A stretch of DNA of 50,042 nucleotides from Candidatus Eiseniibacteriota bacterium (GTDB lineage: Bacteria; Eisenbacteria; RBG-16-71-46; SZUA-252): positions 1-50,042 of the forward strand of contig QJVW01000149.1 of NCBI GenBank assembly GCA_003235575.1, read 5' to 3'. Position 1 is the stretch's first letter. Every line of letters begins with the position of its first letter. Below the pieces are notes generated by a model. That model saw only the letters and a list, made by a program, of their open reading frames with translations. It did no database searches and was not told the origin of the DNA. This document shows positions 1 through 9,034 of the stretch, one piece after another. A program made the position numbers and the translations under genes.

Positions 1-196
1 GAATCACCTCCGCATCCACGCGTTTGGCCGGCGGTGCGCTCATCCCGACGAGCACGGCGCCAAGGGCGGTCACCGCGAGCGCGATCGTCGCGCGCCGCCA
101 ACGGCCCTGCGAGCGCTCGACCGCCCGCAAGCGGTCCGCGAGCGCGGCGATATCGTCGCGGCGTGAGGATGGGAATGTTTCTGTTAGCGGCGCCAT
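1..196 (-). CDS. N-terminus of an unknown membrane-anchored or exported protein (partial)
   Basis: Only the first 65 codons are in the window; the frame stays open to the left edge. The start is the ATG at 196, because a TGA stop lies directly upstream in frame. The N-terminus has a charged helical stretch (about residues 14-35), then one hydrophobic segment (about 36-54, ATIALAVTALGAVLVGMSA), then a polar region. This looks like a signal anchor or uncleaved signal peptide with the body outside the membrane. I do not recognise the family. The gene is divergent from the membrane protein gene starting near 458. I see no good Shine-Dalgarno sequence before the ATG; an AT-rich patch at about 225-240 may belong to its promoter. 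Confidence 0.6.
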   Translation of the reverse strand, partial: MAPLTETFPSSRRDDIAALADRLRAVERSQGRWRRATIALAVTALGAVLVGMSAPPAKRVDAEVI

Positions 197-350
197 TCAA
201 CGAGAGATCGGCCGGGCGCGTCGAAACTTTAGAAATTATTGCCCCGTCACGGGTTGCAGCGTCCAGGCTGGCTCGAAACGACCTCGATTCCGGCGGCGGT
301 TCCACCCGAGACCGGATCGAAGGGCAGGGGAACGGGATTCCAGGGAAGTA

Positions 351-376
351 TTGACGTAACGCGCTACCGCGTAGCG
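351..376 (+). promoter_or_regulatory. Possible promoter element with a 15-base palindrome
   Basis: TTGACG at 351-356 resembles a -35 box. It is followed by the palindrome CGCTAC-CGC-GTAGCG at 362-376, placed where a repressor would cover the spacer and -10 region. No convincing -10 box is visible: TAGCGG at 372-377 has only 15 bases of spacing. It lies upstream of the unknown membrane protein gene. The palindrome is seen directly; the operator role is a guess. Confidence 0.25.
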
Positions 377-457
377 GCTTGAGTCGTAAAGGCCGGCTCC
401 GGGACTGCCGATAGATACGCCACGGGGACCAACCCGCCCCGCGGAGGTGCATCGACC

Positions 458-1324
458 CTGGAACCAAGAAGGTACGCCGTTCTCGTCGCCGCCCGCGTGC
501 TGCTTGCCGTCACGGCGCTCGTCATCGCCGCGCGCGCGGCGCACGAATTCCGCATGACGCCGAACGTGTGGTTGCTCTCGTCGCTCTTCGCGACGAGCGC
601 CGCCGCGCTCTTCATCTGGCCCCTCCTCGTTCCCTCGAAGCAGCGGACCTGGCGCACCTACTCGCTGGCGCCCGCCTTCTTTCTCGCGGGGATGTTCCTT
701 CTTCCGCCCGCGGCGCTGGTGCTGACGGTGGCCTACTCCGTCGCGCTCGCCGGCATCGTCGCGGGAACCCGGGGCTATCGCCTCATCACGCAACTCTCCC
801 TCGCGGTCATCGCGTACGGGGGGTTCTCCCTCGTGTTCGATCTGGCCCCGCGCCCCAGCGACTACCTGCTCCAGGCCGCACCGCGCGCCGCCCTCGAGGT
901 GGCGATCGCCGCAGCCGCCAGCATCCTGATGCTGCTCCTGCGCAGCATCGTGCTGCGCCTGGAACACGGCAGCGCGATCCCGCACTGGGGCTCGTTCCAA
1001 ACCTCGGCGATCGTGGAGTCGCTCTACTGCCTCGTGCTCTCGGTGACGATCACCGTCCTGGCGCGTATCCATGTCGCCCTGCTCGCGGTGATCTATCTCG
1101 AAATCGCGATCGCCTGGTGGTTCGTCCATCGCTACCGGGACTACATCCAGGACGTGAACCGGCTCGGCGACTGGCAGGTGTCGATGGCGATCGCCGTGCA
1201 AGAGGCGCAACGCCCCTGGTCGGTCATCACGGGAAGGAGTGTGCGGCCGCCCGTGCCGAAGCCGCATGGTCCGCAGTCGGACGAGGACACCCCGGCGCGC
1301 GCGACAGCGCGAAAGATCAGGTAG
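458..1324 (+). CDS. Integral membrane protein of unknown function
   Basis: The product is about 288 residues with roughly six or seven hydrophobic segments, then a soluble tail of about 70 residues rich in Pro, Arg and Asp. I recognise no catalytic motif. The frame has no ATG near its start. A GTG at 497 is possible, but CTG at 458 fits better: a strong Shine-Dalgarno GGAGG at 443-447 sits 10 bases before it, and the residues between 458 and 497 continue a natural N-terminus with a basic patch before the first membrane helix. A TGA at 380-382 bounds the frame upstream. The gene is convergent with ispG and shows no operon partner. It could be the sensor-like membrane part of a larger family, but no GGDEF, HD or kinase domain follows. 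Confidence 0.6.
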   Translation: MEPRRYAVLVAARVLLAVTALVIAARAAHEFRMTPNVWLLSSLFATSAAALFIWPLLVPSKQRTWRTYSLAPAFFLAGMFLLPPAALVLTVAYSVALAGIVAGTRGYRLITQLSLAVIAYGGFSLVFDLAPRPSDYLLQAAPRAALEVAIAAAASILMLLLRSIVLRLEHGSAIPHWGSFQTSAIVESLYCLVLSVTITVLARIHVALLAVIYLEIAIAWWFVHRYRDYIQDVNRLGDWQVSMAIAVQEAQRPWSVITGRSVRPPVPKPHGPQSDEDTPARATARKIR

Positions 1325-1357
1325 GCGCGGCGGGGAATTCGGGGACGACGGTGGAGC

Positions 1358-2617
1358 CTACGCGCGCGGCGCCGCCCCGTAGTGGCTGACGACGTATTCC
1401 TCGACCAGCGCCAGAAACTCCTCCGCCAGGCGCGGCCCCTGGAGCGTCGTCGTAAGCGTCCCATCCACGAACACGGGCGCCTTCGGGTTCTCGCCCGATC
1501 CCGGCAGCGAAATGCCGATGTGCGCATGGCGCGACTCGCCGGGACCGTTCACGACGCAGCCCATGACCGCGACGCGCAACTCCTCCACGCCCGGGTAGCG
1601 CTTCCGCCACTCCGGCATCCGCTCGCGCAGCCGGTCGTTCACGCGAAGCGCCAGTTCCTGGAAGAAGGACGACGTCGTCCGCCCGCAGCCGGGGCACGAC
1701 GTCACCTGGGGCTGGAAGCTGCGAATCTCGCACGATTGGAGAATCTGCTGGCACGCGTAGACCTCCTCGCGGCGATCTCCATCGGGAGTGGGCGTGAGGC
1801 TGACGCGGATCGTGTCGCCGATCCCCTCGAGGAGGAGGGTCGACAATCCCGCCGTCGACGCCACCAGTCCCTTCATGCCCATCCCCGCCTCGGTGAGTCC
1901 GAGGTGGAGCGCGTAGTCGGTCTCGGCGGCCAGGCGGCGGTAGATGTCCAGCAGGTCCCGCACTCCGGAGACCTTCGCCGATAGGACGATGGCGTCGTGC
2001 GGCTGACCGAATTCCTCGGCCAGCGCGGCGGAGCGGACCGCGCTCTGAAACATCGCGTCGAGCGTGACCTCGCGGTCCGGAAGCGGCTTCGGGCGCCGCG
2101 CGTTCTCGTCCATCAGCGACGTCAAGAGCTCGCGGTCCAGCGACCCCCAGTTGACGCCGATGCGGACCGGCTTCCCGTTCGCCACCGCGGCCTCGATGAT
2201 CCGCTGGAAGTGGCTGTCGTGGCGCGCGCCCGCGCCGACGTTTCCCGGGTTGATGCGGTACTTGTCCAGAGCCTCCGCGCAGGCGGGGAAGTCGTGCAGG
2301 AGCAGATGGCCGCTGAAGTGGAAGTCGCCGACGATCGGGGTCGCGAGCCCCGCGTCGCGCACGCGGCGCTTGATCTCGGGAACCGCGGCCGCCGACTCGG
2401 GCGTGTTGACCGTGATCCGGACGAGTTCGGAGCCCGCCTGGGCCAGGGCGATCACCTGCGCCGCGGTGCCCGGGGCGTCGGCGGTATCCGTGTTCGTCAT
2501 CGACTGGACGGCCACCGGATGATCGCCGCCGATGGTGACGCCGCCGATCGCGACGGGCGTCGCCTTGCGACGGGAGCGTCCGTCGGACGCGCGCGGTGAC
2601 ATCGTGATCACGGCCAT
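1358..2617 (-). CDS. ispG: 4-hydroxy-3-methylbut-2-enyl diphosphate synthase IspG
   Basis: This is the iron-sulfur enzyme of the MEP isoprenoid pathway that reductively opens methylerythritol cyclodiphosphate to HMBPP. The 419 residues match the bacterial form. The N-terminal TIM barrel opens with a [11 protein letters not shown] motif near residue 37. The C-terminal domain has the three cluster cysteines, C308 and C311 in SCPGCG and C354 in [10 protein letters not shown], with the conserved Glu at 361. The gene stands alone on the minus strand. Its products feed the isoprenoid side chain of menaquinone, so its place beside the men genes makes sense. The ATG at 2617 lies 6 bases after a -10-like TAGACT, so the mRNA is probably leaderless. 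A second ATG at 2602 is an alternative start. Confidence 0.96.
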   Translation of the reverse strand: MAVITMSPRASDGRSRRKATPVAIGGVTIGGDHPVAVQSMTNTDTADAPGTAAQVIALAQAGSELVRITVNTPESAAAVPEIKRRVRDAGLATPIVGDFHFSGHLLLHDFPACAEALDKYRINPGNVGAGARHDSHFQRIIEAAVANGKPVRIGVNWGSLDRELLTSLMDENARRPKPLPDREVTLDAMFQSAVRSAALAEEFGQPHDAIVLSAKVSGVRDLLDIYRRLAAETDYALHLGLTEAGMGMKGLVASTAGLSTLLLEGIGDTIRVSLTPTPDGDRREEVYACQQILQSCEIRSFQPQVTSCPGCGRTTSSFFQELALRVNDRLRERMPEWRKRYPGVEELRVAVMGCVVNGPGESRHAHIGISLPGSGENPKAPVFVDGTLTTTLQGPRLAEEFLALVEEYVVSHYGAAPRA

Positions 2618-2652
2618 TCGTCGAGTCTATAGATTGCCCCCCGGGCGGTCAA
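2618..2652 (-). promoter_or_regulatory. Promoter of ispG, predicted leaderless
   Basis: On the minus strand TTGACC (2652-2647) is followed after 17 bases by TAGACT (2629-2624). Six more bases lead to the ATG at 2617, so transcription should start at or next to the first base of the start codon. No Shine-Dalgarno sequence fits in between. The same spacing recurs in front of other genes in this window. Confidence 0.55.
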
Positions 2653-2687
2653 ACGGCGCGCGCGGAACCGCGCGGCGCGGCCATGCT

Positions 2688-3398
2688 ATGCTCGCGCGGA
2701 TGAGCGCCACGGTCCGAACCATGTTCGCCTCCATCGCCCGTTCCTACGACCGGGCGAATCAGGTGCTTTCGTTCGGCATGCACCACGGCTGGCGCCGCGC
2801 CGCCGTGCGCGCCAGCGGCGCCGCGCCGGGCGGGCGCGTCCTCGATTGCGCCACGGGCACGGGCGACCTGGCGCTCGAGTTCCGGCGTGCCGTGGGCGAG
2901 GGCGGCGAGGTCATCGGCACCGACTTCTGCGAGGAGATGCTCGTTCTGGCCCGGGAGAAGGCGCCGCGCGCCGGGGCGCCGGTCCACTTCCAGTTCGCGG
3001 ATGTCCTGGCGCTCCCGTTCCCGGACGGATCGTTCGACGTCGCGTCGATCGCCTTCGGCATTCGAAACGTCGACGATCCCCTGCGCGGCATCCGGGAGAT
3101 GGCGCGCGTCGTTCGGCCGGGCGGCCGCGTCGTGGTGCTGGAGTTCGGCCAGCCGGGCGGGGCGCTCTTCGGCCCCCTCTACCGCGTGTACAGCAAGCAC
3201 GTCCTCCCCCGCGTGGGCGGATGGCTCAGCGGTGATCGGGCCGCCTACGAGTATCTCGATCGCACGTCCTCGCGCTTTCCGGCCGGGCGCGCGTTCACCG
3301 CGCTCATGGAGGAGGCGGGCGTCTTCTCCCGGGTGAGCGCGCGGGCCCTCACGCTGGACGTGGCGTTCGTCTACGTCGGCGAGGTGGCGGAGCGATGA
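2688..3398 (+). CDS. menG: Demethylmenaquinone methyltransferase (UbiE/MenG)
   Basis: It transfers a methyl group from S-adenosylmethionine to demethylmenaquinone, the last step of menaquinone synthesis. The product of about 236 residues has the class I methyltransferase motif DCATGTGDLALEF, the acidic ribose-binding IGTDF strand, and the UbiE signature segments ending in IAFGIRNVDD and VVVLEFGQP. The open frame reaches back to 2532, but that would run into ispG. ATGs at 2688 and 2700 are the realistic starts. A -10-like TATGCT at 2687-2692 ends 7 bases before the ATG at 2700, which would make a leaderless start there, 232 residues long; no clear -35 box accompanies it. The stop overlaps the next start as ATGA. 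Confidence 0.93.
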   Translation: MLARMSATVRTMFASIARSYDRANQVLSFGMHHGWRRAAVRASGAAPGGRVLDCATGTGDLALEFRRAVGEGGEVIGTDFCEEMLVLAREKAPRAGAPVHFQFADVLALPFPDGSFDVASIAFGIRNVDDPLRGIREMARVVRPGGRVVVLEFGQPGGALFGPLYRVYSKHVLPRVGGWLSGDRAAYEYLDRTSSRFPAGRAFTALMEEAGVFSRVSARALTLDVAFVYVGEVAER

Positions 3399-3847
3399 GT
3401 TTCGCCTTCACCACGAACGTCCGGTTCCAGGACGTCGATCCGGCGGGGGTGCTCTTCTTCGGAAGGATCTACGACTACCTGCACCAGGCCTACGAGGAGC
3501 TGTGGGCATCGGCGGGCGTGGACCGCGCCTGGTTCTTCGCCGGGGCCCCGTTCCTCGTCCCGATCGTGCACAGCGAAGCCGACTATCTCGCGCCCATCCG
3601 GCACGGAGATGCGATCACGGTGACGATCGACGTGGAGAAGGTGGGCCGGGCGTCCTTCGCGCTGCGGTACGTCGTGACCGGCCCGGAAGGCGCCGGCGAT
3701 CGGCGCGTCCGCGCCCGCACCGTTCACGCCTTCGCCACCCGAGCGGAGCAGGGCGCGTTGCGCCCGACCGCGATCCCCGACGATCTACGGGTGTTTCTGC
3801 TTGGCCATCTCGTCGAGGAATCGATCCCGAGCGACGCTTCGCAGTAG
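3395..3847 (+). CDS. Hotdog-fold acyl-CoA thioesterase, candidate DHNA-CoA thioesterase
   Basis: This 150-residue protein of the 4-hydroxybenzoyl-CoA thioesterase family opens with VRFQDVDPAGVLFFGRIYDY. D15 is placed where the catalytic Asp lies in the 4HBT family. It is coupled to menG by an ATGA overlap and sits among menaquinone genes. The pathway needs a thioesterase to hydrolyse 1,4-dihydroxy-2-naphthoyl-CoA between MenB and MenA, and no other thioesterase is in the cluster. I therefore infer a MenI role from fold and context; a general acyl-CoA thioesterase of the YbgC type is the alternative. Its last 63 bases overlap the 3' end of menE on the opposite strand. Confidence 0.82.
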   Translation: MSFAFTTNVRFQDVDPAGVLFFGRIYDYLHQAYEELWASAGVDRAWFFAGAPFLVPIVHSEADYLAPIRHGDAITVTIDVEKVGRASFALRYVVTGPEGAGDRRVRARTVHAFATRAEQGALRPTAIPDDLRVFLLGHLVEESIPSDASQ

Positions 3848-5248
3848 CTTGCCGCCGCCGGTCCGGGGCAGCGCATTCACGATCAGGGCGTGACGCGGCA
3901 CCTTGAACGGCGCGAGCGATGCCGCGGCGTGGGCGCGGAGTTCCTCCAGGGACAGCGTCGCCTCCGGCCGCAGGGCCAGCACTGCCGCGACCTCCTGGCC
4001 CCACTCCGTGGACGGCAGGCCGATGACGCAGGCCTCGAGCACCGCGGGATGGGTTTCCAGGACGCGCTCGACTTCAGCGGGCGAAACGTTTTCCCCTCCC
4101 GTCACCACGCGATCGAGCCGGCGGTCCAGCACGATCAGACGGCCATCCGGATCGAGCATGCCGATGTCGCCCGTGTGGAGCCACCGCCGCCGAAGCGCCG
4201 CGGCTTCGGTCTCGCGTTCGCCCAGGTATCCCGCCATCACCGTCGGACCGCGGACGACGATCTCGCCTTCCCGGCCCGGTGGCAGGGCGCGCCCCTCTTC
4301 GTCGCGGATTTCGATCCGCGTGAACGGAAGGGGCGATCCCGCGGTCGTCAGTCCCTTCGGCCAGTCGGAAAGGCGAACCGTCGTGACCTGCGAGGAGGCC
4401 TCCGTCAGGCCGTAGGTAGGCAGCGCGCGCAGCCGAAGCGTCACCGCCTCCTCCAGGAGCGCGGGCGCGACGGGGCCGCCGCCGATGAGCGCGGCGCGCA
4501 GCGTGGGGGGAAAGGGCCGGCCGCCGCGATCGCGCAGAAGCCGCGCCAGCATGGTGGGGACGAGGGAAAGAAGGGTCACGCCCTCTTCGTCGATGGCCTT
4601 GTTCACGGCGCCCGCGTCGAACCGCGAGTGAAGGACGGTCGCCGTGCCGTAGGCGATGCTCCGCAACGGGATCGACAGGCCCCCCACGTGATGCAGCGGC
4701 ATGCAGCACAGCCACCGGTCTCCCGCCACGACACCGAGATTCCGCGCCGAGGCGATCGCGCTCCACAGGAGATTGCCGTGCGTCAGGACGACCGCGCGCG
4801 GGGCGCCGGACGTGCCGGACGTGAAGAGAACGGTCGCGGGCGCGTCGAGCCGGCGGGCCGGCGGCTCGGCGTCGAGCGCCGTCGGCGCCTCGGCGGCCTC
4901 GGCCGCGGCGGTGGCCATGTCCTCGACCGAGAGAACGAAGTCGGTCTGCGCGCGCGTGCGCATGACTTCCCGCTCGGTCGCGGTCGCGGTCGCCGGAACC
5001 ACGACGGGCAGAAGTCGCAGCCGCTGCGCGGCCAAGAACGTCACGAGAAAGAGGGCGCCTTCCTCCGGAGGAAATTCCAGGGCCAGATGCTCGCCCGCGT
5101 CCAGGCCCCGGGCCACCAGCGATCCGGCCGTCGCCGTCACCGCGGCCTCCAGCTGCCCGTAGGTCCACGTGTGCCGTCCGGTGTGGAGCGCGGGACGATC
5201 GGGCTGGACCAGCGCCCAGAACCGAATGGGATCGTGCGTTTCGCTCAT
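3785..5248 (-). CDS. menE: o-Succinylbenzoate-CoA ligase MenE
   Basis: MenE activates o-succinylbenzoate with ATP and CoA by way of an acyl-adenylate. The 487-residue protein has the full ANL-superfamily motif series: TVLFTSGTSGAPRAVVLTHG (P-loop), YGLTEASSQ, LHTGDIGMLDPDGRLIVLDR, and a C-terminal GGGKLLR carrying the adenylation lysine. The start is the ATG at 5248, which overlaps the menC stop as ATGA. The frame extends further upstream, but only into menC and in a Pro/Arg/Gly-rich stretch unlike coding sequence. It is the last gene of the seven-gene men operon. It ends inside the convergent thioesterase gene, with no terminator hairpin visible between them. Confidence 0.94.
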   Translation of the reverse strand: MSETHDPIRFWALVQPDRPALHTGRHTWTYGQLEAAVTATAGSLVARGLDAGEHLALEFPPEEGALFLVTFLAAQRLRLLPVVVPATATATEREVMRTRAQTDFVLSVEDMATAAAEAAEAPTALDAEPPARRLDAPATVLFTSGTSGAPRAVVLTHGNLLWSAIASARNLGVVAGDRWLCCMPLHHVGGLSIPLRSIAYGTATVLHSRFDAGAVNKAIDEEGVTLLSLVPTMLARLLRDRGGRPFPPTLRAALIGGGPVAPALLEEAVTLRLRALPTYGLTEASSQVTTVRLSDWPKGLTTAGSPLPFTRIEIRDEEGRALPPGREGEIVVRGPTVMAGYLGERETEAAALRRRWLHTGDIGMLDPDGRLIVLDRRLDRVVTGGENVSPAEVERVLETHPAVLEACVIGLPSTEWGQEVAAVLALRPEATLSLEELRAHAAASLAPFKVPRHALIVNALPRTGGGKLLRSVARDRFLDEMAKQKHP

Positions 5249-6375
5249 GGGGACGCCTCGGCTGCCAGGGGTTCGGTGCGGGCCAGGGCCGCCGCGCGGA
5301 TCGCGTCGCCCCATCCCGTGCCGGGGGGAAGCGGCTGCCGTCCGACGCCGTCCGCGACGCCGGGGAGGAGATCGTCGGTCAGCGCCCCGCCGGTGGCGAG
5401 CCCGTGATCGCCGTCGCCGCCCAGCGAGGCGGCCAGGTGAAGCGCCCCGGCGCGACCGACCGCGGCGTCCAGCAAGGTTGTCACGGTGACGCGGATGCCC
5501 GCGTCGGCGGCGATCGCGATCACGTCACGCGCCGCCGCCAGTCCGCCCAGCGCCATCGGCTTCACGATGAAGACATCGGCGGCGCGGGCCGCGATCAGCC
5601 GACGGGCCGAGCGCACGTCCTGCACCGCCTCGTCAGCCGCGATCGGAACGCCGGCGGCGCTTCGGACGCGCGCGAGCGCGTCGATGGCCCCCGCCCGAAC
5701 CGGCTGTTCCGCGTATTCCAGATCGAAGGGCGCGAACGCGCGCAGCGCCTCGATCGCGTCCGTCTCGCTCCACGATTGGTTCGCGTCCACGCGCAGGCGA
5801 ACGGCGGGACCGATGGCCCCGCGTGCGGCGCGCACCATGGCGACATCCTCCGCGATCGGGCGTCCGCCGACCTTGAGCTTGAGGCAGCGGGCGCCGGAGG
5901 CGACGGCGTCGCGCGCCGCGGCTTCGATCTTCTCCGGCGCGCCGGATGGAAGGGCCGCGTTCGCGTGGGCGCCATCCTGCGCCGCGTCGCCTCCGAGGAG
6001 TCGGGCCACGGTCACCCCCGCGTGCTGCGCCGCCAGGTCATGCAGCGCCAGATCGATCGCGGCCCGGGCTCCGGGGCACGCGGCGACCGGCGCCAGCCGC
6101 GGCAGGTCGGAGGCCGCCGGGAGGAACGCCTCGGGCGGCATGCCGATCGCGAAGCGGGCGGCGAGCCGGAGCGCGGAGCGGCTCGAGGCCGTGGTCTCCA
6201 TGCCGAAGCCGGGGTAGGGCGCGCTCTCGCCGGCGCCGATCCGGCCCTCCTCGTCCTCCAGCACCAGCACGATCCCTTCGCGGTGGGTCTGGGGCCCATC
6301 GGCGGAGGGCCATGGCGAGCGGAAGGCGAAGCGGTAGTCGCCGAGGCGAACGCGGGCGATGACGCCGGCCGCCAC
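5245..6375 (-). CDS. menC: o-Succinylbenzoate synthase MenC
   Basis: MenC dehydrates SHCHC to o-succinylbenzoate. The 376 residues carry the enolase-superfamily layout. An N-terminal capping domain precedes a TIM barrel with CLKLKVGG (catalytic lysine), RLRVDANQSW, EYAEQPV and AADEAV (metal ligands Asp, Glu, Asp), and FIVKPMALGG (second lysine). The start is GTG at 6375, one base after the menA stop; the only in-frame ATGs lie far inside. Muconate-lactonizing enzyme or dipeptide epimerase would share these motifs, but position between menA and menE decides for MenC. Confidence 0.93.
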   Translation of the reverse strand: MAAGVIARVRLGDYRFAFRSPWPSADGPQTHREGIVLVLEDEEGRIGAGESAPYPGFGMETTASSRSALRLAARFAIGMPPEAFLPAASDLPRLAPVAACPGARAAIDLALHDLAAQHAGVTVARLLGGDAAQDGAHANAALPSGAPEKIEAAARDAVASGARCLKLKVGGRPIAEDVAMVRAARGAIGPAVRLRVDANQSWSETDAIEALRAFAPFDLEYAEQPVRAGAIDALARVRSAAGVPIAADEAVQDVRSARRLIAARAADVFIVKPMALGGLAAARDVIAIAADAGIRVTVTTLLDAAVGRAGALHLAASLGGDGDHGLATGGALTDDLLPGVADGVGRQPLPPGTGWGDAIRAAALARTEPLAAEASP

Positions 6376-6376
6376 G

Positions 6377-7285
6377 TCAGCGCCCCGGGCCGGAGATCGC
6401 GATGCCGGCGGCGAAGAGGAGGCCGAAGACGCCGTGCAGCCGCGCCGTTTCGACCAGGGCGGCGTTCAGGGCCGGGCCGTCCTCCTTCGTGAGCACGACG
6501 TGGAGCGTGCGCCACGCCATCGAGAGCGCGGCGAAGGGCAGGAGCGCGGCGAACGAGAGCGAGCCGCGCCACCACAGGTAGAGCGGGATGGCGAACGCGA
6601 CCGCGAAGAGGGCCGCGTATTCGATCCGCGTGCCGCCGCGTCCCAGCCGCACCGCCAGCGTGCGCTTCCCGGCGGCGCGATCGGTGTCGAGATCGCGGAC
6701 GTTGTTCACGACCAGAATCGCCGTGCAGAGCGCGCCGACGGGCACGGAGACCCAGTAGGCAAGCGGCGTGACCATGCGGGCCTGCACGAAGTACGTTCCC
6801 GCGACCGCGACGAAACCGAAGAAGAAGAAAACGGCCGCGTCGCCCGCGCCGTGGTAGGCGAGCGCCCACCGCCCCTTCGTGTACCCGATCCCCGCGGCGA
6901 TCGAGAGAACGCCGATCGCGACGACGGGCCATCCCGCGGCCGCGGTGAGGTAGAGCCCGCACAGAACGGCCGCGCCGAACGCGACCATCATGGCGCGGCG
7001 CACCTGGTCGACCCGGAGCCAACCCAGGGCCAGGACGCGGGGAGGTCCCAGTCGCGGCCCGGCGTCGGCGCCCTTTCCGAAATCGTAGAGATCGTTCGCG
7101 AAGTTGGTGCCGATCTGGATCGCCAGCGCCCCGAGGAGGGCGGCGAGCGCGGGACCGGCTCGAAAGCGATAGTCCCGATAGGCCAAGGCGGTGCCGACGA
7201 CGACGGGAACGAGCGCCGCCACCAGCGTCGGCAGACGCAGCGCGGCGAGCCAGGCGCGGCGGGGTGGTGGCGGTAGCGCGGTCAT
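6377..7285 (-). CDS. menA: 1,4-Dihydroxy-2-naphthoate polyprenyltransferase MenA
   Basis: This membrane prenyltransferase of the UbiA superfamily attaches the polyprenyl chain to DHNA, forming demethylmenaquinone. The 302 residues have about eight or nine hydrophobic helices and the two Asp-rich Mg-diphosphate motifs, NFANDLYDFGKGAD near residue 60 and NNVRDLDTDRAAGKRTLAVRLG near residue 190. The ATG at 7285 lies 4 bases after the menB stop. Its product is the substrate of MenG encoded at 2688. Confidence 0.95.
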   Translation of the reverse strand: MTALPPPPRRAWLAALRLPTLVAALVPVVVGTALAYRDYRFRAGPALAALLGALAIQIGTNFANDLYDFGKGADAGPRLGPPRVLALGWLRVDQVRRAMMVAFGAAVLCGLYLTAAAGWPVVAIGVLSIAAGIGYTKGRWALAYHGAGDAAVFFFFGFVAVAGTYFVQARMVTPLAYWVSVPVGALCTAILVVNNVRDLDTDRAAGKRTLAVRLGRGGTRIEYAALFAVAFAIPLYLWWRGSLSFAALLPFAALSMAWRTLHVVLTKEDGPALNAALVETARLHGVFGLLFAAGIAISGPGR

Positions 7286-7289
7286 CGCC

Positions 7290-8120
7290 TCAGGGGAGAC
7301 GGCGGAACTTGGAGAAATCGGGCGGACGACGCTCGACGTAGGCGTTGCGGCCTTCCTGCGCCTCGGCCGACATGTAATAGAGAAGCGTCGCGTTGCCCGC
7401 CAATTCTTGGAGTCCGGTCTGGCCGTCGCAGTCGGCGTTCATCGCGGCCTTCAGGCAGCGGAGCGCCAGCGGACTCATCGCCAGCATCTCGCGACACCAC
7501 GCCACGGTTTCCTCCTCCAGACGCTCGAGCGGGACGACCGTGTTCACCATCCCCATCTCCCGCGCCTGCTCCGCGTCGTACTGGCGGCAGAGGAACCAGA
7601 TTTCGCGCGCCTTCTTCTGGCCGACCATCCGCGCCAGGTACGCGGAGCCGAACCCGCCGTCGAATGATCCGACCTTCGGGCCGGTCTGTCCAAAGCGCGC
7701 ATTGTCGGCGGCGATGGTCAGATCGCACACGACGTGCAGCACGTGCCCGCCCCCGATCGCGTAGCCCGCGACCATGGCGACGACGGGCTTGGGCAAGGTA
7801 CGGATCTGCCGCTGCAGGTCGAGCACGTTCAGGCGTGGGACCTCGTCCTCGCCCACGTAGCCGGCATCGCCCCGCACGCGCTGGTCGCCGCCGCTGCAGA
7901 AGGCTTCGCCTCCCGCGCCGGTCAGGACGATGACCCCGACCTCCGGATCCTCCCGGGCATCGTCGAACGCCTGGATCAGTTCCTTGATGGTTCGCGGCCG
8001 AAACGCATTCCGGACTTCGGGACGGTTGATCGTGATCTTGGCGATCCCTTCGGCCTTCTCGAAGAGAATGTCCTGGAACTCCCTCGCCGTCTTCCAGGCG
8101 AGCGCGGGGCGAATCGACAT
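7290..8120 (-). CDS. menB: 1,4-Dihydroxy-2-naphthoyl-CoA synthase MenB
   Basis: MenB closes the second ring of o-succinylbenzoyl-CoA. It is a crotonase-family protein of 276 residues, the usual MenB length. Visible motifs are [10 protein letters not shown] (oxyanion hole), [13 protein letters not shown] with the second oxyanion-hole glycines, and [20 protein letters not shown], which is typical of MenB rather than enoyl-CoA hydratases. The ATG at 8120 has AGGAG about 8 bases upstream. The frame runs on to 8537, but only by overlapping menH in an Arg-rich frame, so the longer form is rejected. It follows menH by 11 bases. Confidence 0.96.
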   Translation of the reverse strand: MSIRPALAWKTAREFQDILFEKAEGIAKITINRPEVRNAFRPRTIKELIQAFDDAREDPEVGVIVLTGAGGEAFCSGGDQRVRGDAGYVGEDEVPRLNVLDLQRQIRTLPKPVVAMVAGYAIGGGHVLHVVCDLTIAADNARFGQTGPKVGSFDGGFGSAYLARMVGQKKAREIWFLCRQYDAEQAREMGMVNTVVPLERLEEETVAWCREMLAMSPLALRCLKAAMNADCDGQTGLQELAGNATLLYYMSAEAQEGRNAYVERRPPDFSKFRRLP

Positions 8121-8131
8121 GAGGGTCTCCT

Positions 8132-9034
8132 TCACGGGGACACGGAATCGGCGGGCGCCGCGCCACTGTCGCCGCCGCGTCGGCGGAGGTGCGTCAGCAG
8201 CGAGCGCGCGAACCAATCCGGTTGCTCGAGATGAACGTTGTGTCCGGCGTCCGGAATCGTCACGTGGAGCGCGGAGGGAAGCGTCGCCGCCATCGTCGCG
8301 GCGAGCGTCGTGTAGGCCGCGTCTCGGGCGCCCGTCACGAGGAGCGCCGGCCGCGGGAACGACGCGAGCCGCGCGCCGACGTACGGCTGCGCCCCCTGTC
8401 CCGCCGCGCGAAGCGAATCGGCCAGTCCGGCGGCGTCGTTTCGGCGACGCCGCGCGGCGAGATCCGCCCGGGTCGTCTCCGGCAGCGATTGCTGCGAGGC
8501 GAAGATCGGCATGCTTGCCCAGGTGTCGGCGAACCACGCGACGCCCCGTTCCTCGATGGACCGGGCCAGCGCCTCGTCGTCGCCGCGCCGTTCGGCGCGC
8601 CGGGTGGGATCGCCGATCCCCGGGGAAGCGGATTCGAGCGTCAGCGTCGCGACGCGCGCCGGGTCGGCCAGGGCCGCGACCAGCGCCATCCGGCCACCCA
8701 TGGAATAGCCGACCCAGTGCGCCGCGGCGACGGATAGGACATCGAGCAGCGCGCGAAGATCGTGGCCCTGTTCCTCCGCACCGAAGCGCGCGAGGGGAAG
8801 CGCGCGCGGCGCGGGCGTGCCTCCGTGTCCGGGAAGATCGACCGCCACGGCGCGATATCCCGCGATGGTCAGCCGGCGGGCGAGCCAGGCCCAGTCGTCC
8901 CCCGAGCCCGCGAATCCGTGAAGGAGCAGCACCGCCGGCGCGCGGTCGTCTCCCGCGAGGCGGACGCGGTAGGAGAGTCCGCGGACCTCGATGTTCCGCT
9001 CGGCGAGGACCGGCGTGGTCGAAGCGGTGCTCAC
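8132..9034 (-). CDS. menH: SHCHC synthase MenH (alpha/beta hydrolase)
   Basis: MenH eliminates pyruvate from SEPHCHC. The 300 residues show the alpha/beta-hydrolase fold: [14 protein letters not shown], the nucleophile elbow VGYSMGGRM near residue 110, a likely acid in [10 protein letters not shown] and the histidine in [11 protein letters not shown]. The GTG start at 9034 overlaps the menD stop as GTGA. The motifs alone fit many hydrolases; position between menD and menB supports MenH. Confidence 0.9.
   Translation of the reverse strand: MSTASTTPVLAERNIEVRGLSYRVRLAGDDRAPAVLLLHGFAGSGDDWAWLARRLTIAGYRAVAVDLPGHGGTPAPRALPLARFGAEEQGHDLRALLDVLSVAAAHWVGYSMGGRMALVAALADPARVATLTLESASPGIGDPTRRAERRGDDEALARSIEERGVAWFADTWASMPIFASQQSLPETTRADLAARRRRNDAAGLADSLRAAGQGAQPYVGARLASFPRPALLVTGARDAAYTTLAATMAATLPSALHVTIPDAGHNVHLEQPDWFARSLLTHLRRRGGDSGAAPADSVSP

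Noticed and set aside
2660-2700. Leaderless promoter for menG
   Set aside because: TATGCT lies 7 bases before the ATG at 2700, but no -35 box is seen at 16-18 bases, so I did not count it with the others.
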